A stretch of DNA of 64,000 bases from DASPWW01 sp963803425 (GCA_963803425.1 CAWDMA010000003.1:310001-374000); one strand, 5' to 3'; shown: positions 16,631-24,437, numbered from the stretch's first letter. Notes: generated from the letters alone by a model not told the origin. Made by a program: numbers and translations.

Positions 16631-17062
16631 ATGGAGGCAACCGCCGAGAGCGCCGCCGGGGCCGGCAGCGCCGAGCGCAAGATCCGCGTCGTCGTCGCCA
16701 AGCCCGGCCTCGACGGGCACGACCGCGGCGCCAAGATCATCGCCCGCGCGCTGCGCGACGCCGGGATGGAGGTGATCTACACGGGCCTGCACCAGACCCC
16801 GGAGCAGATCGCCGCCACCGTGATCCAGGAGGACGCCGATGCGGTCGGCCTGTCGATCCTGTCAGGGGCCCACATGACGCTCGTCCCGCGCGTCGTCGAG
16901 CTGCTCCGCGAGCAGGGCGCCGAGGACGTCGTCCTGACCGTCGGCGGGACGATCCCGAGCGACGACGTCCCCGAGCTGAAGAAGCTCGGGGTGGCCGAGA
17001 TCTTCACCCCCGGCGCCTCCACCGACGAGATCGTCGAGTTCATCCGCGGCGCGGTCTCCTAG
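16631..17062 (+). CDS. icmB: B12-binding small subunit of acyl-CoA mutase
   Basis: 143 residues. It shows the cobalamin-binding signature: LDGHDRG (DxHxxG, with the His that replaces dimethylbenzimidazole on cobalt), then LSILSGAH and VGGTIP. The length (about 140) fits the stand-alone IcmB subunit. An alternative upstream ATG at 16574 would add 19 non-conserved residues and is less likely. It pairs with the large subunit at 14613 to form the adenosylcobalamin-dependent carbon-skeleton mutase. Confidence 0.9.
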   Translation: MEATAESAAGAGSAERKIRVVVAKPGLDGHDRGAKIIARALRDAGMEVIYTGLHQTPEQIAATVIQEDADAVGLSILSGAHMTLVPRVVELLREQGAEDVVLTVGGTIPSDDVPELKKLGVAEIFTPGASTDEIVEFIRGAVS

Positions 17063-17092
17063 CGCGGAGGCATGGTCCGCGCCGTGAACGGG

Positions 17093-17147
17093 TATAAACT
17101 GCAAGGCGATTGACTGGTCAGTCAACCAGCGTGCTGCCGGTTACAAT
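17093..17147 (+). promoter_or_regulatory. etfBA promoter region with candidate repressor palindrome
   Basis: TATAAA/TAAACT (17093-17100) and TACAAT (17142-17147) are two candidate -10 boxes. Between them lies TTGACT-GGTC-AGTCAA (17110-17125), a 6-bp-armed palindrome of the kind bound by TetR-family repressors. It would cover the -35 position of the TACAAT promoter. The leader from that promoter to etfB would be about 40 nt. Confidence 0.5.
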
Positions 17148-17193
17148 CGCGCGCCGCATCAACCGCCAGACCTGACCCCAAGGGAGTCCCGTT

Positions 17194-17982
17194 TTGAAGA
17201 TTTGCTGCCTTTGCAAGGAGGTCCCGGACGCCTCGGTCCAGAAGAAGATCGACCCGGGCACGAAGCGCATCGACCGCAGCGGGGAAAAGAACCTGAACCC
17301 GTTCGACACGCACGCACTCGAGGCGGCGATGCAGATCAAGGAGGGCGAGGAGGACGTCGAGGAGATCGTCGCGGTGACGATGGGTCCCGAGTCCGCCGTC
17401 CGCGCGCTGCACAAGGCGGTGGCGCTGGGCGCCGACCGCTCCGTGCACCTCACGGACGACGCGCTCTCCGGCTCGGACGTGTGCGCGACCGGGTACGCGC
17501 TCGCCAAGGTGCTCGAGGCCGAGAGCCCGGACCTGGTCCTGCTCGGCCAGCAGTCCGATGACGGCGAGTGCTACACGATCGGCGCCGTCGTCGCCGACCA
17601 CCTGAAGATGCCGTCGCTGACCCAGGTGATCAAGATGGACGTCGAGGGCGGCAAGCTCCGCTGCGAGCGCCAGGCCGAGTACGGCTACGACACCGTCGAC
17701 GTCGAGATGCCGGCCGTGATCAGCGTCGGCGACGCGATCAACGAGCCCCGATACCCCTCGCTGAAGGCGATCATGGGGGCCAAGAAGAAGCCGCTCGACA
17801 CGAAGTCCGCGTCCGATGCCGGGATCGAGGCCGACCGGGTCGGCGAGCCCGGGTCCCAGACCGCGGTGCTGTCGATCAGCCCGCCCCCCGCGAAGGAGGC
17901 GGGCGAGATCATCGAGGACGAGGACACCAACGAGACCGTTGAGAAGGTCGTCCTGTGGCTCGAGGAAAGGAAGCTGATCTAG
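17194..17982 (+). CDS. etfB: Electron transfer flavoprotein beta subunit
   Basis: 262 residues from a TTG at 17194, with AAGGGAG about 9 nt upstream. It opens with the usual KICCLCKEVPD. The conserved N-P-F-D-THALEAA and GQQSDDGECYTIGAVVA (AMP/adenine-site region) and the QAEYGYDTVDVEMPAVISVGD block follow. The alpha/beta dimer takes electrons from acyl-CoA dehydrogenases and gives them to ETF:quinone oxidoreductase. etfA follows after an unusually long 151-bp gap whose two ends are complementary. Confidence 0.95.
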   Translation: MKICCLCKEVPDASVQKKIDPGTKRIDRSGEKNLNPFDTHALEAAMQIKEGEEDVEEIVAVTMGPESAVRALHKAVALGADRSVHLTDDALSGSDVCATGYALAKVLEAESPDLVLLGQQSDDGECYTIGAVVADHLKMPSLTQVIKMDVEGGKLRCERQAEYGYDTVDVEMPAVISVGDAINEPRYPSLKAIMGAKKKPLDTKSASDAGIEADRVGEPGSQTAVLSISPPPAKEAGEIIEDEDTNETVEKVVLWLEERKLI

Positions 17983-18132
17983 TGCCTCCTTACGCCGATC
18001 AGACGCGCTGGCTCCTGCAAACCTTCGCGGATGCAGCGTCCTCCGCAGCACGAGGCTATTCGGCCTCCCTGCGTCCTCGCCCCGTTCGGTTTTCGCGGCC
18101 ACAGGCACGCCTGACCGCCGAAAGGAGGCACT
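17981..18132 (+). promoter_or_regulatory. 11-bp inverted repeat that can sequester the etfA Shine-Dalgarno
   Basis: AGTGCCTCCTT (17981-17991), overlapping the etfB stop codon, is perfectly complementary to AAGGAGGCACT (18122-18132), which contains the etfA Shine-Dalgarno and ends 1 nt before its ATG. Small local hairpins lie between the arms, for example GAGGC/GCCTC. Ribosomes finishing etfB would open the stem, which suggests translational coupling. Confidence 0.6.
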
Positions 18133-18133
18133 G

Positions 18134-19111
18134 ATGGCCGGGATCCTCGTATACGCACTGCACTCGGACGACGGCGAGTTCAACAAGAACTCGCTCGGCG
18201 CCGTCTCGGAGGCCGCCAAGCTCGCCGGCGAGCTCGGCACCGAGGCCGCCGTGGTCACCGTCGGAGACGTCTCCGACGAGGCCTGCAAGGGCCTCGGCGC
18301 CTATGGGGCGGCGAAGGTGTGGCGGGCCAAGGACGTGCCGGAGGGCCTCGCGCAGCCGATCGTCGACGTGATGGCGAAGCTGATCTCCGAGGAGGGCTAC
18401 TCCTACGCGCTGTTCGGCGGCGGGCTGCTCGGGTTCGAGATCGGCGCCGGCCTGACGGCGCGGCTTGGGGCCGGGGTGACTATGGAGGTGACCGAGGTGA
18501 AGGCGGCGGACGGCAAGCTGGTCTCGGTCCGGCCTGTGCTGCAGGACTCCGCGGTGGTCGACGTCGGATACGTCGACGAGCCCGGGATCATCATCGGCCG
18601 GCTGAACGCGTTCGACGTGGTGGAGCGAGACGGCGGCGAGGCCGCCCTGGCCGACGTCGACGTGGAGCTGTCCGAGTGGTCGACGAAGGCGACGATGGTG
18701 ACCCGCGGCGAGTCCCGCGGCGAGGACGTCAACATCGAGGACGCGGAGCTGCTCGTCGGCGGCGGCCGTGGTCTCGGCGAGAAGGACAACTTCAAGCTCG
18801 CCGAGGACCTCGCCGACGCGCTCGGCGGGGCCGTCGCCGCGACCCGCGCGGTGGTCGACGCCGGGTGGTACCCGTACGCCGCCCAGATCGGCCAGACCGG
18901 GAAGACGGTCGCCCCGCGGCTGTACCTGGCGGCCGGGATCTCGGGCGCGATCCAGCACAAGGTCGGAATGCAGAGCTCCGAGAACATCCTCGCAATCAAC
19001 AAGGACCCGAACGCGCCGATCTTCGAGTTCTGCGACCTCGGGGTGGTCGGGGACCTGCACAAGATCCTCCCGAAGCTGACCGAGGCCGTGAAGGCGAAGA
19101 AGGGCTCCTGA
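18134..19111 (+). CDS. etfA: Electron transfer flavoprotein alpha subunit
   Basis: 325 residues, ATG with AAGGAGG 5 nt upstream. The C-terminal FAD domain shows VGGGRGLGEKDNF, GAVAATRAVVDAGW, QIGQTGKTVAPRLYLAAGISGAIQHKVGMQ and IAINKDPNAPIFE-type signatures (here LAINKDPNAPIFEF), which bind FAD. It forms the ETF heterodimer with EtfB. Its stop overlaps the next gene's start (TGATG), so it is translationally coupled to ETF:quinone oxidoreductase. Confidence 0.95.
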   Translation: MAGILVYALHSDDGEFNKNSLGAVSEAAKLAGELGTEAAVVTVGDVSDEACKGLGAYGAAKVWRAKDVPEGLAQPIVDVMAKLISEEGYSYALFGGGLLGFEIGAGLTARLGAGVTMEVTEVKAADGKLVSVRPVLQDSAVVDVGYVDEPGIIIGRLNAFDVVERDGGEAALADVDVELSEWSTKATMVTRGESRGEDVNIEDAELLVGGGRGLGEKDNFKLAEDLADALGGAVAATRAVVDAGWYPYAAQIGQTGKTVAPRLYLAAGISGAIQHKVGMQSSENILAINKDPNAPIFEFCDLGVVGDLHKILPKLTEAVKAKKGS

Positions 19112-20811
19112 TGCCCGCCGTCGCGCCGGAGGAGTTCCCTCCCCCGGTCAAGCCGGTCGAGGAGTTCATCGGCCCGCCGACCGACGCGGAGGACGAGCGG
19201 ATCGAGGTCGGCGTCGCGATCGTCGGCGGCGGCCCTGCCGGGATGGCGTGCGCGATCCGCGTGATGCAGCTGCTCGAGGACGATCCCGAGCTCGCGGAGC
19301 GACTCGGCGAGGTCCCGGTGGCGGTGATCGAGAAGGGGAAGACGCCCGGCGCGCACCTTCTGTCGGGGGCGAACATGAAGCCTTCGGCGATGCGGGACCT
19401 GTTCCCGGACCTCGACCCCTCCGAGTGGCCCGTGTACCAGGAGGTGACCAAGGACGCCGTCTACCTGCTGACGCGGAAGCGGGCCGTGCCCCTGAAGCCG
19501 ATGCCCCCGCCGTTCAAGAACCACGGCAACTACGTCACCTCGGTCGCGAAGCTGGGCCGGTTCCTCGGCGAGAAGGCCGAGGAGGCCGGCGTGTACGTGC
19601 TGTCGGAGACCTCCGGCGACAAGCTCCTGGTCGAGGACCGGATCGTGAAGGGCGTGCGCTCCGGCGACAAGGGCCGCGGGCGCGACGGCGAGGAGCTGTC
19701 GAACTTCGAGCCCGGCTCCGACGTGATCGCCCCTGCGACGGTGCTCGCCGAGGGGACGCTCGGACACCTGACGATGGCGGCGACCGAGTACTTCGACATC
19801 AAGGGCCGTGACCCGCAGCGCTGGGAGCTCGGCGTGAAGGAGGTGTGGAAGGTCCCTGAGCCGCTCGACCGCGTCATCCACACGATGGGATGGCCGCTCC
19901 GCAAGCGCGCCAAGTGGAACGAGTTCGGCGGCAGCTTCATCTACCCGATGGGGGAGGACCACGTCAGCCTCGGCCTCGTGGTCGGGCTCGACTACACGGA
20001 CGCCACCTTCTCCGTCCACGACGCGCTCCAGGAGCTGAAGACGCACCCGTTCATCCGCAAGATCCTCGAGGGCGGCGAGCGTGTCGCGTGGGGGGCGAAG
20101 ACGATCCCCTCCGGCGGGTACTGGTCGATGCCGTCGCGGCTCGCGGTTCCCGGGATGGTGATCGCCGGCGACGCGGCGGGGATGGTCAACGTGCCGACCC
20201 TGAAGGGGATCCACTACGCGATGCACGCGGGCATGTATGCCGCGGAGGCGATCGTCGACGCGATCAAGCAGGACTCGATCAACCTCGAGGCCTACGAGGA
20301 GAAGGTCAGGGCCAGCGTTATCGAGACGGACCTGTACCGGTCGCGCAACATGCGCCAGCCCTTCTCGCACGGCTTCTTCCTCGGCGGGGCGCTCGCGAGC
20401 GCGATGGAGGTCACCGGCGGCGGCTTCCCCGGCGGGCACTGGCGCAACAAGCCCGACGCCGAGGAGAAGATGGAGATCGACGGCGCCGCGAAGAGCTACC
20501 CGAAGCCGGACGGCAAGTACACCTTCGACAAGCTCTCGTCGGTGTTCGCGTCGGGCAACGCGACCCGCGACGACGCGCCGAACCACGTCAAGATCCAGAC
20601 CACGGTGCCGCGCGAGATCGCCCAGACCTGGGTCTCGATGTGCCCGGCGCAGGTGTACGAGATCCCCGACGACCAGCTCGAGTCGGGAGCCGTCACGATC
20701 GAGCTCCAGGTGACGCCGTCGAACTGCGTCCAGTGCGGCGCGATCAACGCGAAGGGCGGCCGCCTCACCCTCCCCGAGGGCGGCGACGGTCCCACCTACC
20801 AGGAAACCTGA
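19111..20811 (+). CDS. Electron transfer flavoprotein:quinone oxidoreductase
   Basis: 566 residues. N-terminal FAD dinucleotide motif VGGGPAGM (near residue 38), GAHLLSGA, quinone/FAD-domain segments and GDAAGMVNVPTLKGIHYAM follow the mitochondrial ETF-QO pattern. The C-terminal iron-sulfur domain has Cys511 (MCPAQVYE), Cys539 and Cys542 (NCVQCGAI), but the position of the fourth canonical ligand (CxxCxxC) is Ile545. It would pass electrons from ETF to the quinone pool, feeding the bc complex encoded at the start of the window. The gene overlaps etfA by one base. Confidence 0.9.
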   Translation: MPAVAPEEFPPPVKPVEEFIGPPTDAEDERIEVGVAIVGGGPAGMACAIRVMQLLEDDPELAERLGEVPVAVIEKGKTPGAHLLSGANMKPSAMRDLFPDLDPSEWPVYQEVTKDAVYLLTRKRAVPLKPMPPPFKNHGNYVTSVAKLGRFLGEKAEEAGVYVLSETSGDKLLVEDRIVKGVRSGDKGRGRDGEELSNFEPGSDVIAPATVLAEGTLGHLTMAATEYFDIKGRDPQRWELGVKEVWKVPEPLDRVIHTMGWPLRKRAKWNEFGGSFIYPMGEDHVSLGLVVGLDYTDATFSVHDALQELKTHPFIRKILEGGERVAWGAKTIPSGGYWSMPSRLAVPGMVIAGDAAGMVNVPTLKGIHYAMHAGMYAAEAIVDAIKQDSINLEAYEEKVRASVIETDLYRSRNMRQPFSHGFFLGGALASAMEVTGGGFPGGHWRNKPDAEEKMEIDGAAKSYPKPDGKYTFDKLSSVFASGNATRDDAPNHVKIQTTVPREIAQTWVSMCPAQVYEIPDDQLESGAVTIELQVTPSNCVQCGAINAKGGRLTLPEGGDGPTYQET

Positions 20812-20817
20812 ATCATT

Positions 20818-20855
20818 CCCGCCGCCTCCTCGGCTTCGCGTCCGGGGGCGGCGGG
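20818..20855 (-). repeat. Constant-loop hairpin repeat, copy F (reverse orientation)
   Basis: CCCGCCGCC (20818-20826) and GGCGGCGGG (20847-20855), 9 bp, enclose a 20-nt loop which on the reverse strand reads CCCGGACGCGAAGCCGAGGA. It lies between the ETF-QO stop and the next GTG start. Confidence 0.8.
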
Positions 20856-20873
20856 GTCAGCGGTGACTCAATC

Positions 20874-21365
20874 GTGGATCTGGTCATTCGCTCCCTCCAC
20901 CTGATCGCCGCCGCGGTGTGGGCCGGAGGGCTGGTGTTCCTGGGGATCGCGGCGGGGGTTGCCCGATCGACGATCCCGGAGCGGGAGCGGGTGGAGTTCT
21001 TCCGGCGCCTCGGACGCCGGTTTCTCGTCGTGGCGCTGGCCGCTGCGGCGCTGCTCGCGTTGACCGGCGCCGAGATGGCCGCGGACCGGCTCGCGGACTG
21101 GGGCGCGCTCACGGGCACCGAGTGGGGTCGCCTGATCCTCGCGAAGACGATCCTGTTCGCGACGGCGCTCGCGCTCGCGCTCGCGCACAGCTTCGCGCTC
21201 GGCCCGCGGATCCGCCGCTGCCGCGAGGCCCTGCTGGCCGCACCCGACGACGCCTCCGCGGCGGCTCGGCTCCGGCGCACGAGCGCGATCTCGGGGCTCG
21301 TTCAGGTCGTGATCCTCGCCGAGACGGTCGTGATCCTCGTGCTCGCCGCCGACCTCGTCGCCTGA
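20874..21365 (+). CDS. CopD/DUF4149-like small membrane protein
   Basis: 163 residues from GTG at 20874; the start is uncertain because no Shine-Dalgarno is clear. Four hydrophobic segments are visible (about 5-27, 47-67, 83-107 and 139-162). The first contains HLIAAAVWAGGLVFL, the His/Trp pattern of the CopD copper-resistance family, with a further His in ALAHSFALGPRIRRC. Copper transport is possible but not shown. A hairpin repeat occupies most of the 62-bp gap upstream. It converges with the sensor kinase gene. Confidence 0.65.
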   Translation: MDLVIRSLHLIAAAVWAGGLVFLGIAAGVARSTIPERERVEFFRRLGRRFLVVALAAAALLALTGAEMAADRLADWGALTGTEWGRLILAKTILFATALALALAHSFALGPRIRRCREALLAAPDDASAAARLRRTSAISGLVQVVILAETVVILVLAADLVA

Positions 21366-21380
21366 GCTCCGCGGGGCCGA

Positions 21381-22838
21381 CTACCGCGCCCGGTAGCCGG
21401 GCAGCGCGAACCGGATCGTCGCCCCGGTGCCCGGCGCCGACTCGGCCCAGATCCGCCCGCCGTGGGCCTCCACGATCGCCTTCGCGATCGCCAGCCCCAG
21501 GCCGCTGCCGCCCTCGGTGGCGGCGCGACCTCCGTCGACGCGGTAGAAGCGGTCGAACAGGCGGTCGAGGTGCTGGGTCGGGATTCCCGGCCCCTCGTCC
21601 GAGACGGCGAACTCGATGTTGCCGTTCTCGGCGCTCGCAGCCACGGTGATCCGGTCGCCGCGGTCCGTGTGAGCGACCGCATTGCGGACCAGGTTGCGAA
21701 GCACCTGGGTGAGCCGATCCGGATCGGCGTCGAGCTCCCCACCGGCGGGCGTGACGCGGTACTCGCGCTCGCCGAACAGCGGCAGGTCTCGCTCCAGGTC
21801 GCTGAAGAAGTCGTCCAGGTCGACGTTGGTCACCGCGAGGCCGCCGGAGTCGGCCGCGGCGAGGGTGAGCATGTCCGAGACCAAGCGCTCCATGTGGTCC
21901 AGCTCGCGCAGCAGCTTCTCCGCCCGCTCGCGGTCCTCGCCGGAGGCCCCGTGGTTCCTCCTCAGCAGCTCGATCTCGCCCCGAAGCACGGTCAGAGGCG
22001 TTCGCAGCTCGTGTGACGCGTCGGCGACGAACTGTCGCTGGCGGCGGAAGGCCTGCTCCACCCGATCGAGCATGTTGTTGAACGAATCGGCGAGGATCCG
22101 GGCCTCGCCGGATCCCCCGACCCTCCGGACCCGCTGCGTCAGGTCGCCTGCGTCGACCGCCGACGCGAACTCAGCGATTCGTCGCAGCGGCCTCGTCAGC
22201 AGGCCCGCGATCCCGGCGGCCAGCACGATGGCGACGACCAGCGCCACCAGCCCGACCACGAGGAACGTGTTGCGGAGGCCCTCCTGCGCCTCCTCGACAG
22301 CTGTCAGCGGGTTGGCGGCCCGGAACTGCCCGAGCGTCCGACCGTCCCGAACGACCGGACGAGCGAAGACGCGAAGCCGCCCCGTCTCCCCGCTCGAGAC
22401 CGTGCTGAAGCCTGACGGGGTGGAGATGATCGGTGCCCCATGCTCGCCGCGGGCGTCCGTCGAGGGCCCGGCTCCGCCGCCGGCCTGTGCCTCGTGCGAT
22501 TCGCGCTTGACCTCGCGCTCGATCACCTCGGGCGCGTTCGTCACCTGAGTCTCCCGGCCGACCCTGATCGCAAAGATCAGGGACGCGGGGTGGTAGGTCT
22601 GGGAGTTGATGAAGCGCCTTGCCGCGGGCAGCAGCTCGGCCGACGTCTTGACTCCCTGAGTCTCCTGCTCGAACTCGGCGTACTGGACCCGCAGCTCGCG
22701 ATCTATCTCGCTCTGGATGTCCGCTCCGATGCCCTCGTGGAGGGCAAAGAACGTTCCCATGAGCACGCCGAGGGTGATCAGGAAGATCGCGATGACGAGG
22801 CGGGCCCGGAGCCCGCTCGGGAAGAACCGGTCAGCCAT
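21381..22838 (-). CDS. Two-component sensor histidine kinase
   Basis: 485 residues. Transmembrane helix 1 at about 13-33, extracytoplasmic sensor region 34-188, transmembrane helix 2 at 190-213, HAMP linker to about 265. The HisKA box ADASHELRTPLT has phospho-acceptor His276. The ATPase domain shows an N box (RNLVRNAVAHT), G1 (DEGPGIP) and G2 (GSGLGLAIAK). The sensor region has no recognisable domain; it includes a low-complexity Gly/His/Glu stretch at about 112-135. The gene overlaps the response-regulator gene by 8 bp. The likely targets are the small secreted proteins starting at 23611. Confidence 0.93.
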   Translation of the reverse strand: MADRFFPSGLRARLVIAIFLITLGVLMGTFFALHEGIGADIQSEIDRELRVQYAEFEQETQGVKTSAELLPAARRFINSQTYHPASLIFAIRVGRETQVTNAPEVIEREVKRESHEAQAGGGAGPSTDARGEHGAPIISTPSGFSTVSSGETGRLRVFARPVVRDGRTLGQFRAANPLTAVEEAQEGLRNTFLVVGLVALVVAIVLAAGIAGLLTRPLRRIAEFASAVDAGDLTQRVRRVGGSGEARILADSFNNMLDRVEQAFRRQRQFVADASHELRTPLTVLRGEIELLRRNHGASGEDRERAEKLLRELDHMERLVSDMLTLAAADSGGLAVTNVDLDDFFSDLERDLPLFGEREYRVTPAGGELDADPDRLTQVLRNLVRNAVAHTDRGDRITVAASAENGNIEFAVSDEGPGIPTQHLDRLFDRFYRVDGGRAATEGGSGLGLAIAKAIVEAHGGRIWAESAPGTGATIRFALPGYRAR

Positions 22839-23508
22839 CCTCGGTCACCAGCCGGTAGCCGGCGTTGCGCACGGTCTCGATCGGCGCCGGCCCCCCCGAC
22901 GTCGCCAGCTTGCGTCTCAGGTAGCCGATGTACACCTCGAGCACGTTCGTGCCCGGGTCGAAGTCGTAGCCCCACACGGCGCTCAGGATCTGGGTTCGCG
23001 ACAGCACCTGGTCCGGATGGCGCATCAGGTAGACGAGCAGCTCGAACTCGCGTGCGGTGAGGCGAATCTCGTCGCCGTTGCGGATCACCTTGCGCGTTCG
23101 CAGGTCGACCTTCAGATCCCCGCTGCTCAGCTGCGCCGACTCGCTCTGGCCGGGCCGCCGCAGATGCGCCCGGACCCGCGCCAGGAGCTCGTCGAACGCG
23201 AATGGCTTGGTCACGTAGTCGTCTGCCCCGAGGTCGAGGCCCTCGACCACGTCCCTGGTGTCGCCGAGCGCCGTGAGCATCACGACCGGAAGGTCGGGGC
23301 GGCGCGTCCTGATCTCCTTCAGGATCGCGAACCCGCTCTTCCCGGGCAGCATCACGTCCAGCAGGACGAGATCGAAGTCGCCGGTGAGCGCCATCGCCTC
23401 CGCGGTGGGGCCGTCGGCCTCATGGCTGACGGCGTAACCCTCCGCCTCCAGACCGCGGGATATCAGCTCCGCTATACCAGGCTCATCCTCGACCACCAAG
23501 ACGCGCAT
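22831..23508 (-). CDS. OmpR-family response regulator
   Basis: 225 residues. Receiver domain: acidic pair Glu7-Asp8, phospho-acceptor Asp51 (LLDVMLPGKSG), Thr79 and Lys101 (TKPF). A winged-helix DNA-binding domain at about 128-223 shows LTAREFELLVYLMRHPDQVLSR and the wing NAGYRLV. A TAGCAT box lies 9 nt before the ATG with no Shine-Dalgarno. Three 11-bp-spaced direct repeats (23561-23588) lie upstream, in a position fit for autoregulation and for control of the divergent gene at 23611. Confidence 0.94.
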   Translation of the reverse strand: MRVLVVEDEPGIAELISRGLEAEGYAVSHEADGPTAEAMALTGDFDLVLLDVMLPGKSGFAILKEIRTRRPDLPVVMLTALGDTRDVVEGLDLGADDYVTKPFAFDELLARVRAHLRRPGQSESAQLSSGDLKVDLRTRKVIRNGDEIRLTAREFELLVYLMRHPDQVLSRTQILSAVWGYDFDPGTNVLEVYIGYLRRKLATSGGPAPIETVRNAGYRLVTEDG

Positions 23509-23560
23509 CGTGGGCGAATGCTACGGCGGAGGTGCGAGGGACCGTTGTAGATAAGAAAGC

Positions 23561-23588
23561 TCTCACCGGCCGCTTAGCTGTCGCTGAC
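23561..23588 (+). promoter_or_regulatory. Triple 11-bp direct repeat, candidate response-regulator operator 1
   Basis: TCTCAC (23561), GCTTAG (23572) and GCTGAC (23583) are spaced exactly 11 bp apart in the 102-bp gap between the response regulator and the first small secreted gene. OmpR-family regulators bind such tandem repeats. Confidence 0.55.
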
Positions 23589-23610
23589 TGGGCGCGCGCA
23601 TCCTCTTAGG

Positions 23611-23967
23611 ATGAGCTCGGCAACCAGGCTCAGGATCGCGGCGGCCTCCGTCGCGCTCGCGCTGGCGGCGCTGACCGCGGCGGGGCTCGCACTGCGCGGT
23701 GGAGGTGCGGACTCCGCCGGTGTCCCGCCTCCGCAGGCCCAGCAGCCGACGGGCGCCGAGAGCTCCGGCGCGAATCGGGGTCGCGAGAGTGACGACGGCC
23801 GCGGCCGCGGCCGCAATCGCTCCTCCGGGCGCCCGGCCGCCAAGCAGACCGTGGTACCCGAGACGAATCCCGCCGTCGTGGTCGAACCCGACGAGGTCAG
23901 CGGCCAGCAGGCTCCGCCCGCGGGCGACGGTGAGGCGGCGTCCGAGGGCAAGGCCGAGGGGGAATAG
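23611..23967 (+). CDS. Small membrane-anchored or secreted Gly/Pro/Glu-rich protein (1 of 3)
   Basis: 118 residues. An N-terminal hydrophobic segment (about 7-29) is followed by a low-complexity tail rich in Gly, Pro, Ser, Arg and Glu (GRESDDGRGRGRNRSSGR, then KQTVVPETNPAVVVEP). There is no known domain and no cysteine. The tail is probably extracytoplasmic and unstructured. It is the first gene of a series running away from the two-component system, with a candidate operator 22 bp before the ATG. I do not recognise a family. Confidence 0.6.
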   Translation: MSSATRLRIAAASVALALAALTAAGLALRGGGADSAGVPPPQAQQPTGAESSGANRGRESDDGRGRGRNRSSGRPAAKQTVVPETNPAVVVEPDEVSGQQAPPAGDGEAASEGKAEGE

Positions 23968-23993
23968 GGGCCTCGGATGTCGGATGAGAGACG

Positions 23994-24021
23994 TCTAATC
24001 CCCCTCTTAGCGACCTCTGAT
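23994..24021 (+). promoter_or_regulatory. Triple 11-bp direct repeat, candidate response-regulator operator 2
   Basis: TCTAAT (23994), TCTTAG (24005) and TCTGAT (24016) are spaced exactly 11 bp apart, directly before the second small secreted gene. The order and middle bases match operator 1 (CTnA, CTTAG, CTGA). Confidence 0.6.
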
Positions 24022-24035
24022 CGTGACCGTGGAGC

Positions 24036-24437
24036 ATGCCGGCCATGAGAAACGCATCACGCATCAAGTTCGCGGCCGTGGTGACGACGCTGTCGATCGG
24101 TGGATTGACGGCGCTGGGCATAGCGATGGGACGCAACGACTCCGCGACGGTAACCGCGGAGTCGCAGACCGTTCCGAAGGCCCGGGTGATCCACCGCCGC
24201 AAGGTTCGTACCGTGCCCGCGCACAAGCCGCCGAAGCCAAGCTCCTCTCCGCCGAGCGCCACGGCAGCCGCCGCACCGGCGGCCCCCGCGGCGGTTCCTG
24301 CCGCGACGACTCCGGTTTCCCAACCGGCGGCCGTTTCGGCGCCCCAGCCGGTGAGCACCAAGGTCTCTCCGGGCGGCGGCAGCGGAGGCGATGAGCACGA
24401 GGCCGATGACGCCGGGCATGAGGAAAATGGCGACTAG
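24036..24437 (+). CDS. Small membrane-anchored Pro/Ala-rich protein (2 of 3)
   Basis: 133 residues from ATG 24036; ATG 24045 is an alternative. A hydrophobic segment at about 11-31 serves as anchor or signal, then a basic segment (VPKARVIHRRKVRTVPAHKP), a Pro/Ala tail and an acidic end (GGDEHEADDAGHEENGD). The basic segment aligns by eye with that of the next protein. The function is unknown. It carries its own triple-repeat operator, so it is probably a direct target of the adjacent response regulator. Confidence 0.6.
   Translation: MPAMRNASRIKFAAVVTTLSIGGLTALGIAMGRNDSATVTAESQTVPKARVIHRRKVRTVPAHKPPKPSSSPPSATAAAAPAAPAAVPAATTPVSQPAAVSAPQPVSTKVSPGGGSGGDEHEADDAGHEENGD

Noticed and set aside
18029..18112. 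A short frame of about 24 codons in the etfB-etfA gap
   Set aside because: No ribosome site, no recognisable composition, and the region is better explained by the long-range stem and local hairpins.
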